Assembly (NCBI GenBank): GCA_019054805.1 | Contig: JAHQIY010000005.1 | Location: 348,501 to 412,500 of the forward strand | DNA: 64,000 nt | Reading direction: 5' to 3' | From: Brachionus manjavacas | Lineage: Eukaryota > Rotifera > Eurotatoria > Ploima > Brachionidae | In this document: positions 22,345 to 31,411 of the stretch, in pieces | How the letters are laid out: the number at the start of each line of letters is the position of its first letter | How positions within the stretch are numbered: the stretch's first letter is position 1 | The notes under the pieces: generated by a model | What the model saw: the letters and a program-made list of their open reading frames with translations, nothing else | Told to the model about the DNA's origin: nothing | The model's database searches: none | Translations under genes and position numbers: made by a program

Positions 22345-23262
22345 TATTAAGTTTTGATAATGTGATCATGATCATGAACTTCAAGTTGCCATTTATTGAA
22401 TGTTTCATATATTTTGTGTAGATTTTGTTCTTGTTCAAACAAAGGCTCATTCAAAATAAATTGCTAGTCTAGCTTTTCTTTAAAAAAAGCCCAATTTTAC
22501 TTTTTAATAAATTTAATTTCCCCATTTTTTAAACGATTAAATCTGATATTAAAGGTAATTTTTATCGGAAAATGATCACTGGTTATATTGTCAAAATGGA
22601 TCTTAAGGTAGTTGAATTTATCAGACAAGTCGTTCGAAATTATAATAAGATCAATTACACTATTGGAAATGGTTTTTGTATTTGTTATTTTTGGATATTT
22701 GGAGTTTAAAATATTAAAGTCGAACTTCTCGATTAAATCAGCTAGTTGTTTGCCTTTTGGGGTGGTGTTAATACAAAACCATTTGTTAGAATGACAGTTT
22801 AAATTCCCACATAAAACAAATGGTATATATCTATTGAGCTCTCTTCAGGTATTCCATTAACAGCTTTATTTGAGTTTTTATCTGGTAGAAGATACCAGCT
22901 AATAATATTTAATGTAGAGTTTAGAAGTTTAATTTTTATTGCGACTACTTCTCTATTAAATTTATCAAATGAATCATTTATTTCAAATTCGATGCCTTTT
23001 TTAACTAATTTACCAAATCCACCAGCACACCTTTTTCGATTTTTACCAATAAAGTTAAATGTTTGTATATTTAAAGTTTGATTTTCTGATAATCTAGTTT
23101 CATTTAAAAAATATTTTTTTTTCCTTATTCACTCCTTGTGGAGCATAGGGTCATATTTAAAAGATATACATCAAATTTATTCTCTAAAAAAAAATTTTCT
23201 AGTAGCAACTTTTTGTTTTTAGACGATCGGCAATTCCAATGACCTATAGAAAGTTTTCATTT
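22345..23262 (-). pseudogene. LINE AP-type endonuclease domain
   Basis: Minus strand from 23262: KTFYRSLELPIV in one frame and IGHWNCRSSKNKKLLLENFF in the next, with the WNCRS start of LINE APE endonucleases. Then come YFLNETRLSENQTLNIQTF (catalytic E region), GKNRKRCAGGFGKLVKKGI, NREVVAIKIKLLNSTLNII and WYLLPD. Downstream the domain decays. It directly follows ORF1, as expected. Confidence 0.75.
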
Positions 23263-23265
23263 TAA

Positions 23266-23971
23266 TTAGATTCTTGATACATATTCATTGAAATTTAAGT
23301 TATAATCTGATATATCTTGATTTAGTCCTGTAAAGTTTAGCTCTGGTCTGATTTCATATTCAATGAGCTGGTTAAATCTACTTCTTAGTTCGGATTTGAG
23401 TCTTGGGTCAGCTATTGCTTCTGTTAGTAATTCAAATTGATAGATATTCGAATCGGTCATTTTATTAAGTAACCGGTTATTCGTCTTATCTTTATCGTCT
23501 TTTATTTGGATTACTCTTTAAAATGATGCTGTTATTTGCGTATCTTGTTCTATCTGGAAATCTCAATTTTATCGATTCTCGATAACAATTTATCAAATGA
23601 GTCTAATTTTTTGTTTAGTCTATCTATTTTTTCTGTTAAACTATTTAGCTCAGATTTGTAAATTGTTTGCTGATATTCAACAGATTTAGCGCTTCCAAGT
23701 GGGCTTTTCTGGATTACTGACATGACAGTTGTAATATTCTGGTCTCTTCTTACATAAAACTCATTTAATTTTTTTTTAAATATGGACACCCAGCATATGT
23801 GGCTGAATGTTTACTTTTACAGTTCGGACAAATTAAGTTTTCAAAATCTTTATTTTCTTTAAATGGGCAATTATCACCTGTATAGCTTAAATCAGAGCAT
23901 CTTGAACATATTGATTTGTTTTTGCATGTTACTGCTTTGTGTCCAGTTAGGCAGCATTTGTAACATATCAA
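23266..23971 (-). pseudogene. LINE ORF1: zinc knuckle, coiled-coil region
   Basis: Three minus-strand frames in order. 23971-23765 has two knuckle-like units, CYKCCLTGHKAVTC and CPNCKSKHSATYAGCP, around CSRCSDLSYTGDNC. 23789-23550 has a heptad-like helix, LNSLTEKIDRLNKKLDSFDKL. 23460-23266 is a charged C-terminus ending NLNFNEYVSRI. CCHC-type knuckles in ORF1 are typical of jockey/CR1-like LINEs and bind the element RNA. Frameshifts separate the pieces. Confidence 0.75.
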
Positions 23972-24029
23972 TAGTTTTGGTTTACATACGAATTTTTCAA
24001 TTGAATTTCGAATATAATCGATTTTAAGG

Positions 24030-25195
24030 TAACGTTGTTAAAGTTAATAAAATTAGATAAAAAAAAGAATCAAAATAGAGTAAATAAGCTAAAAAAATGA
24101 AAGTTGAAAAGACATAAATTGGAAAAGATTGTTACATGTGGCACATGTTTAAATAGTTCAAGTTTCAGGAAAAAAAGAAGAAATAGTAAGGTAGCAATTA
24201 CACAGTGGAGTTGGGTATTCAATATATCTTGATTCAAAACCTTCTTTGTATTCTTTCACCAGTCTTTCAACCAACGGAATAGAATGACTCAGTCCTGTCC
24301 CAACATATTTCTCACTCAACTCAAAAAGACGATTCGAGACTGTTAGTAATTTTAGTTTATTTAAAGCTTCATGTTGCACGATGTTGGAGGGAGTATCATA
24401 TTTTAACTTAAGAATAGATTTTACTGCTGTGTTCTGAATTGCTTGTAGTTTTTTGATATTATTTTCTGAAAATGAATTTAAGCAAGGAAAAAAATAGTCT
24501 AAAATTGATCCGAATAAAGATTTATATAAATTTCCTAGTGTGTTTTGATTGAGACCCCATTTTTTATTAGACAATATCTTAATAATATTTAGCCTTTTAT
24601 TGCAGTGTTCTTTAATTTCGTCTACTAGTATATTAAAGTTTAACTTAGAATCAAATTTAATACCAAAAAACTTGGTATTAAATTTCTTTTTTATTTCTTT
24701 TTGGCTCATTATTCTGTTTGCATAAATTTTTAAGTTTAGATTATCACTCTCTTTTTTGTACCTAGAGAAGACTACTGAACACGACTTTTCAACTGATATC
24801 TTCATTTTCCATTTAATAAGCCATTGTTCTAGTGCGTTGGTGTATTTATTTATCTTATTTTCAAGGTTCCCCTTTTTGTTATAAATGAAGAATGTAACTA
24901 GATCATCTGCGAAAAGCAGAGAGTATTCTTTATTTGTTTTGTTTCGTTTGGGGATGTCATTAATATATATACTAAATAAAAGAGGACTAATTACTGAGCC
25001 TTGAGGAACACTTGCAGTTATTATATATTCTTCGCTCAGATGATCATTCACATTTACCTTAAATGTCCTACTATCTAAAAAGGATCTAATCCAGTTAGTC
25101 AAGTAATGAGGTGGATTCATTTTAATCAATTTAAAAAGTAGACCTTCATGCCAAACCCTATCAAAGGCTTTAGAAATATCAAAAAAAAGGCTGTG
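24030..25195 (-). mobile_element. LINE family A copy with the longest open reverse transcriptase frame
   Basis: A 323-residue minus-strand frame, 25129-24158: MIKMNPPHYLTNWIRSFLDS, VPQGSVISPLLFSIYINDIP, LLFADDLVTFF (catalytic YADD/FADD), KWKMKISVEKSCSVVFSR, FFGIKFDSKLNFN, FLYKSL-type helix and C-terminal LVKEYKEGF with TPLCNCYLTI. Just upstream, 25195-25130 still reads LFFDISKAFDRVWHEGLLF. It is 5'-truncated there. The 3' UTR (24135-24030) matches 48240-48330 but stops before the terminal hairpin and tail. It is the best preserved RT sequence in the window. Confidence 0.85.
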
Positions 25196-25199
25196 AGAA

Positions 25200-27240
25200 A
25201 AAAGTTTTTAAACGAAGAATAATATTTTAGTTAAAAATTTGAAAGGTCGGAAGGATAAAACTTTTAGCGATGTAACCATTCCTAATTAAATCAAAAAGCT
25301 ATTTAATTTTTACCTAATTGATAAAATGTTCTAATTGAATAATGCTGTACGCCAATTTGCTTACGGAATTGATAGCGGTTACTTTTTTTTATTGATAGGT
25401 GCCACAATTCACTTAATTATCCCATCTTTACTTTTCTTTTCAAGATACAGTTAAATTATCGACAAGCAAGCTCTCCCATTTAGAAGACAATAATTAAATC
25501 ATTATGCGTACTCTTTAAAGGTCATAAGTTCAAACTAAAGAAATACAATCTACTTTTAGCAATTCTAATTAACGTTTATTTTTTATTTACATCAAAATTT
25601 TAATTAAAGTAATAAGGAAATTTTCTTCTTTTTAATATAATTGTTAAAAAGTCATAAGTTAAAAAGTCAAGTTAAAGTCCGAACTTAAAATTTTTTTTTT
25701 AAATTGCGTACTTGGACTTTAATTTTAGCTTTGTCTTCAAATTTAGCGCCAAAATAACTCCCTGAAACTGCAAAAAAATTTATGAGACCGCGATCATGAC
25801 TGATGAATTATCGTTCTTATTAATTATTTTAACGCCCTATTTTAAGTCATAGTCACTGAAATTAATGTCCAAGCCAGTCTTTGAGTTGTCTTAAGACCTG
25901 TGAGTTTTAAACTACTCTTCTTTTTAATTTTTTCTTGAAATTGTTTAACTTTTTGTTCATTTCTTGATTTTTAGATTTTTAAATGAAAAAAATATTAATT
26001 TAACGTTTAGACATCATAACTCTTAATTTATCCCGAACCACAACAAAATTAGTGCTAATTACTTTATGGTCATACAAAAAATCATTGTACATTTATCATC
26101 TGTTTTTAATTTTTAAGGATTTGGAAAGTGATAATCAAAAGATTTTATTACTTTATTTGAATTGCCTATTATACATTTTCTTTATATTATAAACAATAGA
26201 ATAATATTATTTTTTACTGTACATCTAGCTTTATGGCAGCTTTAGTGATCATGATTTTGATTTTTGCATTTAGATCCTTGAAAATTTTCTGAGGCACAAA
26301 ATCATGTTTATTAACCTTAATTAATAAATGTATACCGCTTACTGATTAAAAAAATTGAAAAATTGAAAAAAATCTTAATTGAAAAAAATTTGAAGACTTT
26401 TTAGAGATAAATAAAAGAAACTTCAAAAGATATTTTACAGAAATCTAAAAGAAATTTTTAAAGTTATTCTAGAAAAAAATGTACGATAACCTGTAAAAAA
26501 ACTCTACAAATTTCTCTAAAATTTCTTTAAAGATCCTTTAAATATAGTTGACTGGGTGATTACTGTTTTTTTTAAAGGATGATCATTGTACAATCGAAAT
26601 GTATAAAATTATTGGCAAAATTTTTTTAAAATTAAGGACAGTAAGTTATCTGTTGGTCAATTTGGTATACATCTAAACTTAAAAAAATTTCCTTCTATTG
26701 ACTAAAATTTTTTTTTAATTTTTAATCAATTTTGACAGTCGAAATTATACCATGTGCACTATTTTTGGTAAAATAGACTCAATAGTTGTTTTTCGATTTC
26801 TATTTTTGGTGGTAAATTAAAAATAGAAATTATTATTTTGTCATTCCTAATAATAATATAACTAATTCTATTTTCGATATAATTACATTTTTAATTACAA
26901 ACTTAAATTTTGAAGAGTATAAACAACAATTAGTTATCTAAATAGTAGAAAAAATATGAAATATAAACAGCGATATCAGTAGTTATTCATGTGGTTGATT
27001 TCTTTTGATTTTTCAGAATTAAATGTATTTGATTTTTTTTATAAATATTAATTTTATTAATTATACGAATTATAAAGAAACTTAAATTTAATGTCTAAAA
27101 AGTTTTTGGAAGATGCCGAAGGCACTTGTTTGATATTACAACTTTTTTGGATAATTTTTAAGATTTTTATTGCACTTAAAAAAAATTAGTCGTTATTATT
27201 AGATTTACTAGACTAAAAATTTGAAGAACTTAAAAAAATT
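25200..27240. other. AT-rich intergenic DNA, no gene seen
   Basis: No coding-like frame was found on either strand. It contains degraded words of the TCTTTAAAGAT class (26400-26540) and AAGTCAAG-type words (25640-25700) that recur at 28630, 32380 and 34380. Confidence 0.4.
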
Positions 27241-27270
27241 TATTAAAAAAATTATAATATTAAAATAAAA

Positions 27271-27498
27271 TCAATAATAATATCTTTGATATCCTGAGAA
27301 TGGATGGCTTAAAGCAAATTCAGCATAATTCAACCGACCATCACCATTTATGTCTGCCATATCAAATCTCAAGTCCGAATAATATCCTCCAGTGATAAAA
27401 TTTAAGAAAGGATGCTTCATTCGTGAATAAATTTGATACTCATATCTATCCATTGAATTGTCAAAACCAGCAAAATCTCTAAAAAGTGAATATGACAT
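27271..27498 (-). CDS. Small single EF-hand protein (75 residues)
   Basis: An intronless frame from ATG to stop. Residues 49-60 form a canonical EF-hand calcium loop, DINGDGRLNYAE: Asp1, Asn3, Asp5, Gly6, hydrophobic 8 and Glu12. The N-terminal part has FRDFAGFDNSMDRYEYQIYS, and the protein ends GYQRYYY. EF-hands usually come in pairs; only one loop is seen, so it may dimerise or bind a partner. A TATA-like box and start-like element lie at a suitable distance upstream. There is no signal peptide. The family is not recognised beyond the EF-hand. Confidence 0.75.
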   Translation of the reverse strand: MSYSLFRDFAGFDNSMDRYEYQIYSRMKHPFLNFITGGYYSDLRFDMADINGDGRLNYAEFALSHPFSGYQRYYY

Positions 27499-27524
27499 TT
27501 TTATTTTTTTCTTGAAAATCGTTT

Positions 27525-27559
27525 AGCGAAATAAGACTGAATTCTGATGCATTTATAGT
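27525..27559 (-). promoter_or_regulatory. Putative TATA box and initiator of the EF-hand gene
   Basis: Reading the minus strand, CTATAAATG (27559-27551) is followed about 20-30 nt later by an initiator-like TCAGAATTCAGTCTT. The ATG lies about 55 nt downstream of the TATA-like box. The spacing fits a TATA promoter with a short leader. Confidence 0.5.
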
Positions 27560-28369
27560 GAATAATTACATATTAATTTGTAACCATTCTCACGTAAGAA
27601 AGACTCCTGACAGATGCTTAAATTTTTTCCAGTTCATTGCGTAAGTATTTCAAATAGAAATAAATGTAAAAATGTAATTAAAAGCAATTTATTTTTGTTC
27701 AAAGTAATTAAAGTTTATTTTCAATTAAAGTTTTTAAAAGTCATTTAAGTTGCTTTATTTAAGAAAAAATAAAACTCTAATAAAATTTGTCAAAATAGTG
27801 CCAAAATTAAAGTTGGGTAGACTTAAAAAAAAATAAAAATAAAATACCGTAAATCCTTGCAATATCTGGAGTGGAATAACTTTGGATTCTTGGGTTTTAG
27901 TGGGCATAAGTAATTTAAACAAAATAATTAAAAAATAAAAAATTTGATACTAAATTTTGGTGCAGGATTTAAATTGACCTTTCTGATGTTGTGTTATCAA
28001 TGAAGGTTTGAGAATCCATTCTTAAAGACCCATAGTTTTTAAAGACCCTTTTTATGCTTATTTTGCCCCTTGCTTTATATATTTAATCTTTTTGACAAAT
28101 TGTCTTTCATCAAATCTAAAAAAAACAGGTGGCAAAAATACCTTTACTCAAGGAAGCTAACGTATCAAAGCGTTTAAGAAAAATAGAAACAAACAATTTA
28201 AAAATCTGCCGAATATTCTCAACGGTGGTTTAAATAATAAAATCACCGAGTTTATGCAGTATCACGTGAAGAAGCTGACAAAAAAGGATATATAGAAAAA
28301 TTTTATTTTGTATTCAAGATTTAATATTTTATTTTTTATTTTTTTTAAAATAGACTTTTGGAATATCAA

Positions 28370-28635
28370 AATTTCCTCTCTCTGTAATGATGTGGATATG
28401 GTTTACAAAAGGTGCTTCTGAACCATTCTTTATTGAAAAATACAGATTTAAATTAAAATTAAATAATTGCCTTTAAATAAAATTTAGATGAAATAATAAA
28501 TTCGATATATCAACGTCGAATTCTACCATTTGCCAAGAGAGAAGGTGAAAGAAGGTGTTTTTAGTACAAATCGATGGGTCTTTCAACAGGATCGTGCTTA
28601 ACCTCATACATCAAATCAGAGTTGGTCAAAAATTA
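28370..28635 (+). pseudogene. Tc1/mariner-type transposase fragment
   Basis: Across frames: FGISKFPLSVMMWIWFTKG and FFIEKYRFK, then ILPFAKREGE and WVFQQDRA followed by PHTSN. The sequence SVMMW..(x)..KG and then FQQDRA-PHTSN is the second-Asp region of Tc1/mariner DD(E/D) transposases. A stop and frameshift lie between the blocks. The sequence upstream (28140-28300) may be its N-terminal part but is too decayed to assign. Confidence 0.65.
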
Positions 28636-28899
28636 AAGTGAAGTCTGGACTTTGACTTTAAATTTTATTTTTTTTGAATTTAATTTAAAACTAAAATTCT
28701 TTTTTAAAATTTTTTGTTTTAAATAAAATTTAGTTCTCGAATTTCAATGTTTTTAAATTACATTTTATCATTGATAATTTTTCTGTAATTTGGTGTTAAT
28801 ATAGAACGATGAGGTCAAATATCATAGCCTGAAAATAATTAAGTTGACTTGAGTGGACTTTGATCCAAAAATAATCTCAAACAAAATGTATACTATGTT

Positions 28900-29320
28900 A
28901 AAAAAACATTGAAAAAGTGCGATGTTTCAAATATTTTTTTCAGCTTCAAAAAAAAAAAAAAATTTAATAATAATTCTAGCATTTTCATTTTCGAAATTAA
29001 ATTATTTGGTGAAATATAATGAGTTTAATTTTTTTTTGGAAATTTGAAAAAAATATTGAAAATTCTTTTATAACTAAAGAACAATTCATTTATTTATTTT
29101 CTACCGAGCAAATTCTCCTTTAGAGTATGAAAAAACTAAAAATAAGTTAAATAATTTAAAATAAAATAAAATATGAATAAAAAGAAAAAAATACATAAAA
29201 ATTTCATTAGATTTAAAATTATAATCAATCGTTGAAAAAATGGGTCTAGTCGGTTGGGTGAACCATAATTCACTTATTATCCGAAAAATTCTTGTTCTCA
29301 GGCTTTTGCAGATCCAAAAA
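28900..29320 (+). repeat. Truncated copy of the Pax6-intron inverted-repeat family
   Basis: Very similar to 55240-55670: GAAAAAGTGCGATGTTTCAA, the block TGAGTTTAATTTTT, the hairpin GAGCAAATTCTC (29106-29117, partly unpaired), and the run TCTAGTCGGTTGGGTGAACC with TTGTTCTCAGG. It is one-sided here, with no inverted partner seen nearby. Confidence 0.7.
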
Positions 29321-30030
29321 GGTCCAAGATTCGAAAAGTTATTCATTGGGGAAACTTGCAAGTGTTTGCCAAGGACTCAGTTTTCAAGTAACTGCAGAAC
29401 GGTCAATTTTTTAGATACGATAATGATCAAGCTCAAATTCAAAAGCGCAAAATTCAAAAAGTTCTACATGATTCAATTTACAGAATACCAAAAAGTAAAA
29501 ATAACAAGAAATTAGGCGACTTCGAAAAAGAGAAAAAACAATTTTTTTTCAGTTTTCAAAAAGGTTTTATGCAATCAATTTTTCGAATTTTGGAAAACCG
29601 AAGTTACCAATAGATATATCTTGAAATTTTTTTGACTTTGGCTTTTACTGATCCAAAAGAGGTCCATGATTCGATAAGTTATGCACATTCTAAACTAAAA
29701 AGTGTTTGCAAAGGATAAAGTTTTCATGTCCGTGCAGAATGGTTAATATTTTAGCTACGATAATGATTAAAAGTTCTACATGATACAATTAACATTATAC
29801 AATTTATTTTTTTTGCTATTTTAATTAGTGTTAGCACTTTTTTTTGTTCAATTAACCTGGCTATCTTAAATATTGCTTTTTTAAGTGACTCCCGTTTTAA
29901 TGATCGAAAAAAGCTCAAAGATAAGTAAAGTTTTTCTAATGGGATACTTAGACGTGTTGGCAGAATCATTGAATTTTCATGTGACGTCAGAAAGGTTCAT
30001 TTTTTAGCTACAAAAGTTATTAAGTGCTCA
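29305..30030. repeat. Diverged tandem repeat, period about 338 bp
   Basis: The block around 29312 (AGGTCCAAGATTCGAAAAG, later CAGAACGGTCAATTTTTTAG, GATACGATAATGATCA and AAAAGTTCTACATGAT) recurs about 338 bp on (29650: AGGTCCATGATTCGATAAG, CAGAATGGTTAATATTTTAG, CTACGATAATGATTA). A weaker third partial copy is near 29970-30020. It does not code. Confidence 0.65.
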
Positions 30031-30258
30031 GATGTAAGGAACTTATCACATTCTAAAATCATTCAGTTTTCATGTGTTCTTAGTAATTTAACACGCAATT
30101 TACTTCGTAAATTTGATGATTCAGAATTTTTTGTGTTAATTTTTTCTACTTTGACCAAATTTGTTTTGTACCACTTTTTTCTTATTCTTTACTAGATAAA
30201 AATTGAGAATGATTTAATTTTATTAGAAAAAGCCTAGCTATAAAAAATCAATTAAAAT

Positions 30259-31176
30259 TTATATTTTAGAAATAATTTTTTTTTTTTCAATCAAATATTT
30301 TCTATACAATATATAAGATGCAAATCGAATTATTTCTAAATATTCATTAGCTGTTTTCGAATTTAAATAATGATTATCTTCAATTTTAAAATTAAATTGA
30401 GATTCATTTTGAGTTATTAAAATAACAAACAAAAAAACTGTCGCATTTATTCCATACAACACTGTATTTGCTGGTAGTTTATTCGGTTCAAATAATCCAT
30501 CATCTAATTTTAAAAAAATACGGTATATAAACCCATTTAAAACTTCAAACCTTTTTAAAATTAATTTCTTCATTTTATTGAGCGTTTTGGGCCATTCGAA
30601 TGGAACTTTTAACACGAAAATTCTTTCTTTTGTAAAATTCTGGTCTAAAATGTATGAGAATGGGACATAAAAAATGCTCTCAACCTCGAATGAATTTGGC
30701 TTTAGAGAATTAACAATCTCAAAAGTTTCTTCGTACGGCTCCTCGTCTGAATCTTTTTTTAGAATGCAAATAAATGGCACCAAGTAATGACCAACCGGAG
30801 AAACAAAAGGACATAGTTGACAAACAAGATCAAGATTTTTTTTTGACAAGCCAATTTCTTCATATGTTTCCCTGAATGCCGTGTCCTCTAAATCTCGATC
30901 TTGTGAAGCATCGAATTTACCACCCGGAAAACATATTTCGCCAGGATACGCTCTCAACAGTGAACTGCGAATTGTAAACAAAATATTAAATTCATTATTC
31001 TTACGAAAAAGAATTATCAAAACTGCACACTTGTTTAGTCTATCTACATTTATACCTAGCTGGCAATGTGGAAAGCCATCCAATGTTACTGGTCCTTTTT
31101 GATCAATTCTCAAATGGTTGGTTTTACAATCGAAATTGGAAAATTTTTGCTTAAGACTCTGGTATAAATTAATCAT
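30259..31176 (-). CDS. Nudix CoA diphosphatase, NUDT7/NUDT8 type, with C-terminal SKI
   Basis: A single open frame of 305 residues with ATG at 31176. The CoA-hydrolase signature is LFTIRSSLLRAYPGEICFPG at residues 66-85, then GGKFD and FRETYEEIGL (residues 101-110) of the Nudix box. The first box acidic residue falls at a shifted place, as in other CoA pyrophosphatases. These enzymes cleave CoA or acyl-CoA to a phosphopantetheine product and 3',5'-ADP. The last three residues, Ser-Lys-Ile, resemble the peroxisomal PTS1 signal, and mammalian NUDT7 is peroxisomal. A hydrophobic stretch (INATVFLFVILI) lies around residue 250. No introns. It lies downstream of NAD kinase on the same strand, 235 nt away. 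Confidence 0.85.
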   Translation of the reverse strand: MINLYQSLKQKFSNFDCKTNHLRIDQKGPVTLDGFPHCQLGINVDRLNKCAVLIILFRKNNEFNILFTIRSSLLRAYPGEICFPGGKFDASQDRDLEDTAFRETYEEIGLSKKNLDLVCQLCPFVSPVGHYLVPFICILKKDSDEEPYEETFEIVNSLKPNSFEVESIFYVPFSYILDQNFTKERIFVLKVPFEWPKTLNKMKKLILKRFEVLNGFIYRIFLKLDDGLFEPNKLPANTVLYGINATVFLFVILITQNESQFNFKIEDNHYLNSKTANEYLEIIRFASYILYRKYLIEKKKIISKI

Positions 31177-31411
31177 TTTTTATAATGATAAAATAAAACT
31201 AATTCATGTTATTTTATTTTTAATTTTTTAAAATAATTTTATAAATCAAGAGTTTGAATTCTTGCTAAATGATTTCTAATGAGTTAATTTAACACTTTTT
31301 TATTTTTAAGCAAAAAAATAAAGGTAAAATTTTCAAATTAGGTTTAATTTAAAATATTGAAAAAAAAATTAAAAAAATGTTTCAAAATAAAAGATCAGTT
31401 ACACTTATACA

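Larger units (their letters stand above)
19150..23990 (-). mobile_element. Near-complete non-LTR retrotransposon (family B), split by a MULE
   Basis: In minus-strand order: ORF1 with a zinc knuckle (23971 to 23266), an AP-endonuclease domain (about 23262 to 22345), then, after the 20564-22258 MULE, a linker and the start of the reverse transcriptase (about 20130 to 19150). The order ORF1-EN-linker-RT is that of an APE-type LINE. The sequence is full of stops. The right boundary abuts another LINE at about 24030. The RT C-terminus and the 3' end are missing at the left, where sequence stops near the FDG/N-EKVCG block. Confidence 0.75.

Noticed and set aside
11270-26540. Scattered TCTTTAAAGATTC-like words (11.3, 12.9-13.1, 19.1 and 26.4 kb) as a repeat family
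   Set aside because: Similarity is short and low-complexity; I could not align copies beyond a dozen bases by eye.
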